DNA of 64,000 nt from Frigoribacterium sp. PhB160 (lineage in GTDB: Bacteria; Actinomycetota; Actinomycetes; Actinomycetales; Microbacteriaceae), in NCBI RefSeq assembly GCF_003751785.1, contig NZ_RKIE01000001.1, positions 1,403,564-1,467,563 on the forward strand, read 5' to 3'. A program made the translations under genes and the position numbers. The notes under the pieces are model-generated. The model ran no database searches. It had not been told where the DNA came from and saw only the letters and a program-made list of their open reading frames with translations. This document shows, one piece after another, positions 26,018 through 34,544 of this stretch; the stretch's first letter is position 1, and each line of letters begins with the position of its first letter.

Positions 26018-26779
26018 TCAGGCCGTCGGGGCCGACCCGGCCGCCAGTGCCGCGGCGCCCATGATGCCCGCGTTGTTGCGCAGCTTCGCCGGGACGATCT
26101 CCGCGCGGAGGTCGAGCAGCGGCAGGAACTCGTCGTAGTGCTTCGACACGCCGCCGCCGACGATGATGAGGCGCGGGTAGAGCAGGGCCTCGAGGTGCGA
26201 GTAGTACTTCTGCAGGCGCTTGGCCCAGTGCTTCCAGCTGAGGTCGTCGCGCTCCTTGGCGGCGAACGAGGCCTTCGTCTCGTAGTCGCGGCCGCCGATC
26301 TCGAGGTGGCCGAGCTCGGCGTTGACGATGAGCACGCCGTCGTTGATGAGCGCGGTGCCGATGCCGGTGCCGAGGGTCGTCATGACGACCAGGCCGGGGA
26401 CGTCCTTGGCGGCGCCGAAGCGCGTCTCGGCGTAGCCCGCCGCGTCGGCGTCGTTGACGAAGTGGATGGAGCGCCCGAGCGTCTGCTCGAAGAGCGCCTC
26501 GGCCTCGAAGTCGATCCACTTCTTCGACACGTTGGCGGCCGAGAGGGTCTTGCCGTCCATGATCGCGGCCGGGAAGCAGACGCCGACCGGCAGCGCGTCG
26601 TCGTCGACGCCGAGCTCGTCGACGATCTGCTTCACGACGGCGACGATGGCGTCGGGCTCGCCCCCCTCGGGGGTGGCCTTCTTGATGCGGTCCGAGAGCA
26701 GCTCGCCCGACTCGAGGTCGACGATCGCCCCCTTGATGCCGGTGCCGCCGATGTCGATGCCGACTGCTCTCTGTGCCAC
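26018..26779 (-). CDS. ppgK: Polyphosphate glucokinase (ROK family)
   Basis: A 253-residue kinase that phosphorylates glucose with polyphosphate (or ATP) to glucose-6-phosphate. The ROK phosphate loop GIDIGGTGIKGAI is at residues 7-19, the catalytic Asp lies in FVNDADAAG near 110, and TLGTGIGTALI and ELGHLEIGG follow. The length and absence of a ROK zinc-binding Cys cluster fit PpgK of actinobacteria. The GTG start follows GAAGGA. It lies 70 bases downstream of map on the same strand. Confidence 0.93.
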   Translation of the reverse strand: MAQRAVGIDIGGTGIKGAIVDLESGELLSDRIKKATPEGGEPDAIVAVVKQIVDELGVDDDALPVGVCFPAAIMDGKTLSAANVSKKWIDFEAEALFEQTLGRSIHFVNDADAAGYAETRFGAAKDVPGLVVMTTLGTGIGTALINDGVLIVNAELGHLEIGGRDYETKASFAAKERDDLSWKHWAKRLQKYYSHLEALLYPRLIIVGGGVSKHYDEFLPLLDLRAEIVPAKLRNNAGIMGAAALAAGSAPTA

Positions 26780-26849
26780 GGTGAGTCCTTCGTTGGGGTC
26801 GTCGCTCCCGGTCGGTGGGCCGGGGCGCTGGTCGGTGGGGGGCGGGGCC

Positions 26850-27713
26850 CTAGCTGAGGGTGAGCACGTCGGCGCCGCGCTCGGTCACGACGAGGGTGTG
26901 CTCGAACTGGGCCGTGAGCGACTTGTCGCGCGTCGTGACCGTCCAGTCGTCGGCCCAGACGTCGGCCGCGGTGCCGCCGAGGGTGAGCATCGGCTCGATC
27001 GTGAAGACCATGCCCGGCACCATGACGTCGTCGTACCGGGGGGCGTCGTAGTGGGGGATGACCAGGCCGGAGTGGAACGAGCGGCCGACGCCGTGCCCGG
27101 TGTAGTCGCGGACCACGCCGTAGCCGAAGCGGGCCGCGTACGACTCGATCGCCCGGCCGATGACGTTCACCTCGCGGCCCGGGGCGACGGCCTTGATGCC
27201 CCGGCGGAGCGCCTCCCGGGTGCGGTCGACCAGGTCGACGGCCTGCTGCGACGCCTCGCCGACGAGGACCGTGCGGTTGAGGTCGCCGTGCACGCCGTTC
27301 GCGAACGCCGTCACGTCGATGTTGACGAGGTCGCCCTCGACGAGCACGGTGTCGTCGGGGATGCCGTGGCAGATGACCTCGTTGACGGAGGTGCACGACG
27401 ACTTGGGGAAGCCGCGGTAGCCGAGGGTGGACGGGTACGCGTCGTGCGAGACCACGAAGTCGTGCACGAGCGCGTCGAGCTCGTCGGTCGTGACGCCCGG
27501 TCGGACGGCCGCCTCGGCGGCGTCGATCGCCTGGGCCGCGATGCGGCCGCTCGCGCGGATCAGCTCGACCGTCTCGGCGTCGTAGACGTCGCCGCCGACG
27601 TGGGGCGCGGGGCCGGCCTTGCCCACGTACTCGGGTCGGGCGATCGACGCGGGGACCGGACGCTGCGGCGAGATCCGGCCCGGGGTCATGGATCCGTGGG
27701 AGTCCCGGGGCAT
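26850..27713 (-). CDS. map: Methionine aminopeptidase type I
   Basis: Removes the N-terminal methionine from nascent proteins. The 287-residue protein has the metal ligands of the pita-bread fold in NIDVTAFANGVHGDLNRT, GHGVGRSFHSG, FTIEPML and the final Glu in TAQFEHT. An N-terminal extension of about 45 residues before the catalytic domain is typical of one actinobacterial MetAP class. The ATG at 27713 is preceded at seven bases by TAAGCT (27726-27721) and has no ribosome binding site, so the mRNA is probably leaderless. An internal ATG (MTPGRISPQ) is a weaker alternative. Confidence 0.93.
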   Translation of the reverse strand: MPRDSHGSMTPGRISPQRPVPASIARPEYVGKAGPAPHVGGDVYDAETVELIRASGRIAAQAIDAAEAAVRPGVTTDELDALVHDFVVSHDAYPSTLGYRGFPKSSCTSVNEVICHGIPDDTVLVEGDLVNIDVTAFANGVHGDLNRTVLVGEASQQAVDLVDRTREALRRGIKAVAPGREVNVIGRAIESYAARFGYGVVRDYTGHGVGRSFHSGLVIPHYDAPRYDDVMVPGMVFTIEPMLTLGGTAADVWADDWTVTTRDKSLTAQFEHTLVVTERGADVLTLS

Positions 27714-27751
27714 GCCGACCAGCTTAGGGGAGGCAGCGGTAGCGTTCAGGC
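27714..27751. promoter_or_regulatory. Compact divergent promoter region with two leaderless-type -10 boxes
   Basis: TAAGCT (27726-27721, minus) is seven bases from the map ATG, and TAGCGT (27740-27745, plus) is six bases from the ATG of the 57-aa protein. The two -10 boxes are only 13 bases apart, so polymerase binding on one strand should exclude the other. Confidence 0.55.
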
Positions 27752-27925
27752 ATGGCACCCGAGTACTGGTACAACATCACCACCCACGAGGTCGAGGAGG
27801 GCAAGGTCTCCCCGGCGGTCGACCGGGCCGGCCCCTACGCGACGCGGCAGGAGGCCGAGAAGGCCATCCAGACGATCCAGGAGCGCAACGCGCGCCTGGA
27901 CGCCGAGGACGCCGCCGACGACTGA
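27752..27925 (+). CDS. Small protein of 57 residues, SPOR-like
   Basis: A short gene beginning MAPEYWYNITTHEVEEGK and containing GPYATRQEAEKAIQTIQERN before an acidic tail. The WYN...G.V......GPY.TR.EAE.A pattern resembles a minimal SPOR-type repeat and recalls small conserved actinobacterial proteins next to map. No signal peptide or membrane segment is seen. It is probably leaderless (TAGCGT six bases upstream). Its last codons are copied in a 14-base tandem repeat that continues past the stop. The next gene is glnA2, 165 bases away. Confidence 0.8.
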   Translation: MAPEYWYNITTHEVEEGKVSPAVDRAGPYATRQEAEKAIQTIQERNARLDAEDAADD

Positions 27926-27981
27926 GCGCCGACGACTGAGCGCTGACGACTGACCGCCGATGAGCGACCGCTGACGACTCA
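27912..27981. repeat. Five tandem copies of a 14-base unit
   Basis: Units of the form GCGCCGACGACTGA follow one another at 27912, 27926, 27940, 27954 and 27968 with one to four changes each. The first unit is the end of the 57-aa gene including its TGA stop; the next two units each carry another TGA. It looks like local slippage that duplicated the stop region. Confidence 0.8.
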
Positions 27982-28090
27982 CCGGCCGACGGCTGCGCCT
28001 CCGGCGCCCGGCGGGCCGCGCCGAGGCCGCCCGGTGCGTCGGGCCGGCGGTCTTCTCGACTAGCCTTGACCGAGAGCAGAAGGGCCGTTC

Positions 28091-29428
28091 ATGGACAAGC
28101 AGAGGGACTTCGTCCTCCGGACGATCGAAGAGCGCGGCATCAAGTTCATCCGCCTCTGGTTCACCGACGTCATCGGCACCCTGAAGTCGGTCGCCATCGC
28201 GCCGGCCGAGGTCGAGGGGGCGTTCGCGGAGGGCATCGGGTTCGACGGGTCGGCGATCGAGGGCCTCACGCGCTCGTTCGAGGCCGACGTGCTGGCCCAG
28301 CCCGACCCGACGACGTTCCAGATCCTGCCGTGGCGGGGCGAGATCGACCCGACCGCTCGCATGTTCTGCGACATCACGACGCCCGACGGCCAGCCTGCCG
28401 TGGCCGACCCCCGCAACGTGCTCAAGCGCACCCTGGCCCGCGCCGGCGACCGGGGCTTCACGTTCTACACGCACCCCGAGGTCGAGTTCTACCTCCTGAA
28501 GAGCGCCCAGCACGGGCCCGATGGCCCCGTGCCGGTCGACTCCGCCGGGTACTTCGACAACGTCCCGGGCGGCACGGCACACGACTTCCGCCGCCGGTCC
28601 GTCCGCATGCTCGAAGACCTCGGCATCTCGGTCGAGTTCAGCCACCACGAGGCGGGCCCCGGCCAGAACGAGATCGACCTCCGCTACGCCGACGCGCTGA
28701 CGACGGCCGACAACATCATGACCTTCCGCACGGTCATCAAAGAGGTGGCCATCGAGCAGGGCGTCTACGCGACGTTCATGCCGAAGCCCTTCAGCCAGCA
28801 CCCCGGGTCGGGCATGCACACCCACATGTCGCTCTTCGAGGGCGACGCCAACGCCTTCTACGAGGCCGGCGCCCAGTACCAGCTGTCGAAGATCGGCCGC
28901 CAGTTCATCGCGGGCCTGCTGCGCCACGCCCCCGAGATCACGGCCGTGACGAACCAGTTCGTGAACAGCTACAAGCGCCTCTGGGGCGGCGACGAGGCCC
29001 CGAGCTTCGCGACCTGGGGCCACAACAACCGGTCCGCTCTCGTGCGCGTCCCGCTGTACAAGCCCAACAAGGGCAACTCGAGCCGCGTCGAGTACCGGGC
29101 CATCGACTCGGCCGCGAACCCCTACCTCGCGTTCTCGCTGATGCTCGCCGCCGGTCTCAAGGGCATCGAGGAGGGCTACGAGCTCCCCGCCGAGGCGGAG
29201 GACAACGTCTGGGGGCTCAGCGACGCCGAGCGCCGGGCGCTCGGCTACCGACAGCTGCCCGCGAGCCTCGACCACGCCCTCTCGATCATGGAGGACAGCG
29301 AGCTCGTCGCCGAGACGCTCGGCGAGCAGGTCTTCAACTACGTCCTGCTCAACAAGCGTCAAGAGTGGCGTGCCTACCGGGCGCAGGTGACGCCGTTCGA
29401 GCTCCGCTCGAACCTCGAGATCCTCTAG
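28091..29428 (+). CDS. glnA2: Glutamine synthetase type I, GlnA2-like
   Basis: A 445-residue ammonia-assimilating or GlnA-like enzyme with the GSI fold. Metal and substrate motifs are visible: THPEVEFYLL (127-137), GPGQNEIDL near 189, GSGMHTHMSLF (239-249) and NRSALVRVP (313-321). At the position where adenylylated GSI-beta enzymes have the target Tyr, this protein has DNVWGLS (Trp374), so regulation by GlnE at that site is not possible. AGAAGGG precedes the ATG. glnE starts 11 bases after its stop, so the two are co-transcribed. Function as true glutamine synthetase versus gamma-glutamyl ligase remains open. Confidence 0.92.
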   Translation: MDKQRDFVLRTIEERGIKFIRLWFTDVIGTLKSVAIAPAEVEGAFAEGIGFDGSAIEGLTRSFEADVLAQPDPTTFQILPWRGEIDPTARMFCDITTPDGQPAVADPRNVLKRTLARAGDRGFTFYTHPEVEFYLLKSAQHGPDGPVPVDSAGYFDNVPGGTAHDFRRRSVRMLEDLGISVEFSHHEAGPGQNEIDLRYADALTTADNIMTFRTVIKEVAIEQGVYATFMPKPFSQHPGSGMHTHMSLFEGDANAFYEAGAQYQLSKIGRQFIAGLLRHAPEITAVTNQFVNSYKRLWGGDEAPSFATWGHNNRSALVRVPLYKPNKGNSSRVEYRAIDSAANPYLAFSLMLAAGLKGIEEGYELPAEAEDNVWGLSDAERRALGYRQLPASLDHALSIMEDSELVAETLGEQVFNYVLLNKRQEWRAYRAQVTPFELRSNLEIL

Positions 29429-29439
29429 CCCGCACCTCC

Positions 29440-32385
29440 ATGCCGCGCTCCGCCACCGCACTCTCCGACCTGGCGCGCCTCGGCTTCGCGGGGCTGGGCG
29501 AGGCACGCGACCGCCTCGGGCGCCTGTCGACGACCCTGCCGACGCTCGAGGGCCTCGTGCCGAGCTTCGCGCGGGCGGCCGACCCCGACCAGGCGCTCGC
29601 GTGGCTCGAGCGCCTCGTCGACCGCGACGCCGACGTCGTCGCCCGGCTCGTCGCCGCGGGCGCCGGCGAGAGGCTGGTCCGCGTGCTGGGCGCCTCCACG
29701 GGCCTGGGGGAGTTCCTCGAGAGGCGACCGGCCGAGTCGGCGACCCTCCTCGATCCCCTCGTCGCGCCTCCCGGGGCCGCCGAGTACCGCGACGACCTCG
29801 TCGCCTCCGTCGTCGGGCTCACGGGCGATGAGGCGCGCGTCGCCGTCCGGGTCGCCTACCGGCGGCACCTCCTGCGGCTCGCCTCGTGGGACCTCGAGCA
29901 CGACGACCCGGTCGCGGCGCTCCCCACGGTGGCGGCGGCACTGGCCGACCTCGCCGCCGCCGCGCTCGAGGCCGCCGTCGACGTGGCCCGCCGTGAGGTG
30001 CCGTTCCCGGCCGAGGACGTGGCCCGCACCCGCTTCGCCGTCATCGGCATGGGCAAGACCGGGGCCCGCGAGCTCAACTACCTCAGCGACGTCGACGTCG
30101 TCTACGTCGCCGAGGGCGGTGACGGCCTCGAGTCGCATCGGGCGGTCGAGATCGCGACGCGCCTCGCCGTCCACACGGTGCGCGTCGTGTCCGACCTCGC
30201 CCTCGAGCCCGAGCTGTGGGAGGTCGACGCCGCCCTCCGTCCCGAGGGAGCCGCGGGGGCGCTCGTCCGCACCCTCGACTCGCACGTGGCCTACTACGAG
30301 CGGTGGGCGAAGGGGTGGGAGTTCCAGGCGCTGCTCAAGGCCCGTCCGCTCGCGGGCGACGCCGAGCTCGGCGCCCGCTACGTCGAGCGCGTGGCGCCGT
30401 TCGTCTGGTCGGCCGCCTCGGGCGAGTCGTTCGTCGAGTCGGTCCAGCGCATGCGCGAGCGGGTCACCGACCTGATCCCCGCCGACGAGGTCGACCACCA
30501 GCTGAAGCTCGGACCGGGCGGCCTCCGCGACGTCGAGTTCACGATCCAGCTGCTCCAGCTGGTGCACGGACAGGCCGACGACGGCGTCCGGGCCCGGTCC
30601 ACGCTGGAGGCGCTGGCCGCCCTCGCCAGGCTCGGTTACGTCGGCCGGGCCGAGGCCGCCGAGTTCGACCGCGACTACCGCGTTCTGCGGCTGCTCGAGC
30701 ACCGCATCCAGCTCACGCGGCTGCGGCGCACGCACCTCATGCCGACGGACGAGAACGCCCTCCGCGTGCTCGCCCGCGGCACGGGACTCGCGAGCTCCGG
30801 ACCGGCCCTCGTGGAGGCGTGGCGCCAGGTCAAGCGTCGGGTCCGCACCCTGCACGAGCGGCTGTTCTACCGCCCGCTCCTGTCCGCGGTCGCGGCCCGG
30901 CCCGAGGAGGAGCTCGCGCTCAGCGGCGACCAGGCCGCGGCGCGGCTCGCGGCCATCGGGTTCGCCGATCCCCGCGGCGCGCTCGGCCACATCGCCGCGT
31001 TGACGGCCGGCGTGTCGCGCCGGGCCAGCATCCAGCGCCACCTCGTCCCGGCCATGCTGCAGTGGTTCGCCGACGGCACCGATCCCGACCTCGGTCTGCT
31101 GGCATTCCGGCGGCTGAGCGACGGACTGGGCGAGTCGTACTGGTTCCTCCGAATGCTGCGCGACTCCTCGGGCGCGGCCCACCGTCTGACGACCGTCCTC
31201 TCGTCGTCGCGGTTCGTGGCCGACCTGCTCGACCGCACGCCGGAGGCGGCTGTCTGGCTCGAGAACGACGACGACCTCCGCCCGCGGTCGCTCGGGGCGC
31301 TGCTCGACGAGACGCGGGCGACGCTCGCCCGGCACGACGCCCCCGACGCCGCGGCCGCCGTCCTGCGCGCGGCCCGTCGTCGCGAGGTGCTCCGGCTCGC
31401 CATCGGCGGCATCCTCGGCCTGACGAGCATCGACGAGCTCGCCCAGGGGCTCTCCGACGTCACGACCGCCGCCGTCACGGGCGCGCTGCAGCTCGCTCGC
31501 CGCGACGCCGGCGAGCTGGAGTTCGCCGTCGTCGCGATGGGCCGCTACGGCGGCGGCGAGCTCGGCTTCGGCTCCGACGCCGACGTGCTCTACGTGTACC
31601 GGGCGACGGAGGGCGACGAGACGGCCCACCGACGCGCCGTCACCGTCGTGGGAGAGCTGTCTCGGCTGACGAGCGACGCGCTCGTGCCGCTCGACCTCGA
31701 CGCCGGCCTGCGTCCCGAGGGGGCGAACGGGCCGGTGGTGCGGTCGCTGACCTCGTACCGGGCCTACTACGACCGATGGTCGTTGACCTGGGAGGCCCAG
31801 TCGCTGCTGAGGGCCCGGGCGGTGGCGGGCGACGAGGCGCTGCAGCGCGACTTCACGGCGCTGGCGGACACGGTCCGGTACCCCGAGAGCCTCTCCGAGC
31901 AGGAGGTGCGCGAGGTGAAGCGCATCAAGGCCCGCGTCGAGTCCGAGCGCCTGCCGAAGGGGGCCGAGCCGTCGCGCCACCTCAAGCTGGGGCGCGGCTC
32001 CCTCAGCGACGTCGAGTGGTTCGTGCAGCTGCTCCAGCTCCAGCACGCGCACGCCGTGCCCGACCTGCGCACGACGTCCACGCTCGACGCCCTCGCGGCG
32101 GCCGTCGCGCACGGCCTCGTCGTGCCCGACGAGGGCGAGAAGCTGCACGACGCCTGGCGCATGGCCTCCCGGGCGCGGTCGGCCGGCGTCCTCTGGACCG
32201 CCCGCACCTCCGACGTCCTCCCCACCGACCGTCGCCAGCTCGAGGGCATGGCACGGCTCATGGAGTACCCGCCCGGGTCGGCGAGCCGGCTCGAGGAGGA
32301 CTACCTCGCGGTCACGCGGCGGTGCCGCGCGGTGTTCGACCGGCGCTTCTACGGCATCGACGACGTGCCGTCCCCGACGACCTGA
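29440..32385 (+). CDS. glnE: Bifunctional glutamine synthetase adenylyltransferase/deadenylase
   Basis: A 981-residue enzyme that adds or removes AMP on glutamine synthetase in response to nitrogen status. Two nucleotidyltransferase domains are seen: the N-terminal GMGKTGARELNYLSDVDVVY (about 203-222, Asp217 and Asp219) and the C-terminal GRYGGGELGFGSDADVLYVY (about 700-719). A helical linker with LKLGPGGLRDVEFTIQLLQL and a matching LKLGRGSLSDVEW repeat lies after each. The ATG at 29440 is chosen because the much longer open frame upstream overlaps glnA2. It lies between glnA2 and its probable substrate gene glnA1. Confidence 0.95.
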   Translation: MPRSATALSDLARLGFAGLGEARDRLGRLSTTLPTLEGLVPSFARAADPDQALAWLERLVDRDADVVARLVAAGAGERLVRVLGASTGLGEFLERRPAESATLLDPLVAPPGAAEYRDDLVASVVGLTGDEARVAVRVAYRRHLLRLASWDLEHDDPVAALPTVAAALADLAAAALEAAVDVARREVPFPAEDVARTRFAVIGMGKTGARELNYLSDVDVVYVAEGGDGLESHRAVEIATRLAVHTVRVVSDLALEPELWEVDAALRPEGAAGALVRTLDSHVAYYERWAKGWEFQALLKARPLAGDAELGARYVERVAPFVWSAASGESFVESVQRMRERVTDLIPADEVDHQLKLGPGGLRDVEFTIQLLQLVHGQADDGVRARSTLEALAALARLGYVGRAEAAEFDRDYRVLRLLEHRIQLTRLRRTHLMPTDENALRVLARGTGLASSGPALVEAWRQVKRRVRTLHERLFYRPLLSAVAARPEEELALSGDQAAARLAAIGFADPRGALGHIAALTAGVSRRASIQRHLVPAMLQWFADGTDPDLGLLAFRRLSDGLGESYWFLRMLRDSSGAAHRLTTVLSSSRFVADLLDRTPEAAVWLENDDDLRPRSLGALLDETRATLARHDAPDAAAAVLRAARRREVLRLAIGGILGLTSIDELAQGLSDVTTAAVTGALQLARRDAGELEFAVVAMGRYGGGELGFGSDADVLYVYRATEGDETAHRRAVTVVGELSRLTSDALVPLDLDAGLRPEGANGPVVRSLTSYRAYYDRWSLTWEAQSLLRARAVAGDEALQRDFTALADTVRYPESLSEQEVREVKRIKARVESERLPKGAEPSRHLKLGRGSLSDVEWFVQLLQLQHAHAVPDLRTTSTLDALAAAVAHGLVVPDEGEKLHDAWRMASRARSAGVLWTARTSDVLPTDRRQLEGMARLMEYPPGSASRLEEDYLAVTRRCRAVFDRRFYGIDDVPSPTT

Positions 32386-32406
32386 CGCGCGCCTCCCGAC
32401 ATGACG

Positions 32407-32440
32407 TCAGGCCCGCCCCTCCGAGGAGGGACGGGCCTGA
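32407..32440. terminator. Bidirectional terminator between glnE and glnA1
   Basis: TCAGGCCCG (32407-32415) pairs with CGGGCCTGA (32432-32440), continued by CCCTCC with GGAGGG after one mismatch, in the gap between two convergent stops. Confidence 0.75.
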
Positions 32441-32460
32441 GCGCCGTGTCGCCGACGAGG

Positions 32461-33885
32461 TCAGACGCCGAAGTACATCTCGAACTCGAACGGGTGGGGA
32501 CGCTGCGCCATGGGCAGGATCTCCTTGTCGCGCTTGTAGGCGATCCAGGTCTCGATGAGGTCCTCGGTGAAGACGTTGCCCTTCGTGAGGAACTCGTGGT
32601 CGGCCTCGAGGGCGGCCAGGGCCGCCTCGAGCGACGCGGGGACCTGGGGGATGTTCTTGGCTTCCTCGGGGGGCAGCTCGTAGAGGTCCTTGTCGACCGG
32701 CTCGTGCGGCTCGATGCGGTTCTGGATGCCGTCGAGGCCCGCCATCAGCTGCGCCGCGAAGGCGAGGTACGGGTTCGATGCGGCGTCGGGGACGCGGAAC
32801 TCGATGCGCTTGGCCCTCGGGTTCGTGCCGGTGATCGGGATGCGGATGGCCGCCGAGCGGTTGCCGGCCGAGTAGACCAGGTTGACGGGGGCCTCGAAGC
32901 CGGGGATCAGGCGGTGGTACGAGTTGATCGACGGGTTCGTGAAGGCGAGCACGGCCGGGGCGTGCTTCAGCAGCCCCCCGATGTACCAGCGCGCGAGGTC
33001 GGAGAGGCCGCCGTAGCCGTTCTCGTCGTAGAAGAGCGGCTTGCCGTCGCTCCACAGCGACTGGTGGGTGTGCATGCCCGAGCCGTTGTCGCCGAAGAGC
33101 GGCTTGGGCATGAAGGTCGCGACCTTGCCCCACTGCTCGGCGGTGTTCTTGACGATGTACTTGAACTTCAGGATGTCGTCCGCGGCGTGGACCATCGTGT
33201 CGAACTTGTAGTTGATCTCCTGCTGGCCGCCGGTGCCCACCTCGTGGTGCGCACGCTCGAGCTCGAGGCCCGAGTCGATCAGCTTCAGGCTGATGTCGTC
33301 GCGGAGGTCGGCCGTCTTGTCGACGGGGCTGACGGGGAAGTAGCCGCCCTTGTACGCCGTCTTGTTGGCGAGGTTGCCGCCCTCCTCGGCGCGGCCGGTG
33401 TTCCACGCGCCCTCCTCGGAGTCGACGCTGTAGAAGCTCGCGTTCTGCTTCACCTCGTAGCGGACGTCGTCGAAGATGTAGAACTCGGCCTCGGGGGCGA
33501 AGAACGCGGTGTCGGCGATGCCGGTCGACGCGAGGTACTTCTCGGCCTTCTTGGCCACCTGGCGCGGGTCACGGCTGTAGAGCTCGCCGTTGCGCGGGTT
33601 GAAGATGTCGAAGACGAGGATGAGCGTGCGCTCGGCGCGGAACGGGTCGACGTAGCCGGTGGTGACGTCGGGGATCAGCTGCATGTCCGACTCGTGGATC
33701 GAGGCGAAGCCGCGGATGGAGGACCCGTCGAAGAGCTGCCCGACGGAGAAGAACTCCTCGTCGACCGTGGAGGCGGGGATGTTGAAGTGCTGCTGGACGC
33801 CGGGGAGGTCGGTGAACCGGATGTCGAGGAACTTGACGTCGGTGTCCTTGATGAACTTCAGCACCTCGGAAGAATCAGTGAACAT
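32461..33885 (-). CDS. glnA: Glutamine synthetase type I (GlnA1)
   Basis: The main ammonia-assimilating enzyme: 474 residues, dodecameric GSI-beta type. Active-site regions include [11 protein letters not shown] (129-139), [11 protein letters not shown] (268-278) and NRSAAIRIP (342-350). The adenylylation target Tyr402 lies in [10 protein letters not shown], so GlnE next door can modify it. The ATG follows GGAGAGA. Upstream, TAGCGT (33950-33945) is the probable -10, and a four-half-site GlnR box at 33961-33998 overlaps and extends above the -35 position. Confidence 0.97.
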   Translation of the reverse strand: MFTDSSEVLKFIKDTDVKFLDIRFTDLPGVQQHFNIPASTVDEEFFSVGQLFDGSSIRGFASIHESDMQLIPDVTTGYVDPFRAERTLILVFDIFNPRNGELYSRDPRQVAKKAEKYLASTGIADTAFFAPEAEFYIFDDVRYEVKQNASFYSVDSEEGAWNTGRAEEGGNLANKTAYKGGYFPVSPVDKTADLRDDISLKLIDSGLELERAHHEVGTGGQQEINYKFDTMVHAADDILKFKYIVKNTAEQWGKVATFMPKPLFGDNGSGMHTHQSLWSDGKPLFYDENGYGGLSDLARWYIGGLLKHAPAVLAFTNPSINSYHRLIPGFEAPVNLVYSAGNRSAAIRIPITGTNPRAKRIEFRVPDAASNPYLAFAAQLMAGLDGIQNRIEPHEPVDKDLYELPPEEAKNIPQVPASLEAALAALEADHEFLTKGNVFTEDLIETWIAYKRDKEILPMAQRPHPFEFEMYFGV

Positions 33886-33944
33886 CTAGATGTCTCTCCA
33901 ATGGGGCTCGGAACGGATCGGATGCGGGGGAGCAGCCGTCCTCG

Positions 33945-33950
33945 ACGCTA
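33945..33950 (-). promoter_or_regulatory. -10 box of glnA1
   Basis: TAGCGT on the minus strand places the transcript start near 33938, giving a leader of about 53 bases. The GlnR box then centres near -42. Confidence 0.5.
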
Positions 33951-33960
33951 GGGGGAAGGA

Positions 33961-33998
33961 GTTTCGCAGCGGTGTCCCTGATGTTTCCGGCATGTTAC
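33961..33998 (-). promoter_or_regulatory. GlnR box upstream of glnA1
   Basis: On the minus strand the half-sites read GTAAC-N6-GAAAC-N6-GACAC-N6-GAAAC, at 33998-33994, 33987-33983, 33976-33972 and 33965-33961. This matches the GTnAC-N6-GAAAC array bound by the actinobacterial nitrogen regulator GlnR, with one deviation in the third half-site. Its position fits activation of glnA1 under nitrogen limitation. The same bases overlap the -35 region of the divergent RDD gene. Confidence 0.8.
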
Positions 33999-34027
33999 GG
34001 CTCGGCTCGGTCGGTAGGCTCGACCCC

Positions 34028-34471
34028 ATGCCCGACCAGCGCCGTACCCCTCCCGCCGACGACGGACAGGGAGGCGCGGGCGACGGCAGGCAGGACTGGC
34101 CCGGTCAGCGCCTCGGCCTGCCCCAGGCCGGTCCCCGGTCCGTCGCCCGCCTCGGGCGCCGCGTCGGCGCCCTCCTCATCGACTGGGCGGTCGCCTACGC
34201 GGTCGGCTACGCCTTCTTCGACGGGTCGGGCCTCGCGATGACGGTCACGTTCGTCCTCGTGCAGATCGGCTTCCTCGTGACGACCGGGGGCTCGCTCGGC
34301 CACCTGGCCCTCGGCATGCGCGTCGTCCCGATGCGCGGTGGCCAGCTGGGCGCCTGGCGCCCGGCCGTCCGCACCCTCCTCGTCGCGCTCGTCATCCCTG
34401 CCGTCGTCTGGGACCTCGACCAGCGGGGCCTCCACGACCGGGTCGCCGGGACGGTCCTCGTCCGCGTCTGA
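34028..34471 (+). CDS. RDD-domain membrane protein
   Basis: A 147-residue protein with an N-terminal disordered part and an RDD domain (from about residue 38: RSVARLGRRVGALLIDWAVA). Two or three membrane segments follow, with GGSLGHLALGMRVVPM typical of the family and an N-terminal Arg and two Asp as in the name-giving residues (ARLGRRVGALLIDW, WDLDQRGLHDRVAGT). Function unknown, probably membrane-associated transport. The ATG at 34028 is chosen; TAGGCT is seven bases upstream and no ribosome binding site is seen, so it is probably leaderless. Confidence 0.88.
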   Translation: MPDQRRTPPADDGQGGAGDGRQDWPGQRLGLPQAGPRSVARLGRRVGALLIDWAVAYAVGYAFFDGSGLAMTVTFVLVQIGFLVTTGGSLGHLALGMRVVPMRGGQLGAWRPAVRTLLVALVIPAVVWDLDQRGLHDRVAGTVLVRV

Positions 34472-34492
34472 CCGCCGGGGCGGGACGGACGA

Positions 34493-34528
34493 CGACGGCG
34501 CCGCCTCCGGTCGGAGACGACGCCGTCG
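34493..34528. terminator. Terminator between RDD and DUF4191 genes
   Basis: CGACGGCG (34493-34500) pairs with CGCCGTCG (34521-34528) around an inner CTCCG/CGGAG stem, in a convergent gap. Confidence 0.6.
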
Positions 34529-34544
34529 GCACGCGGGGCGAGGG

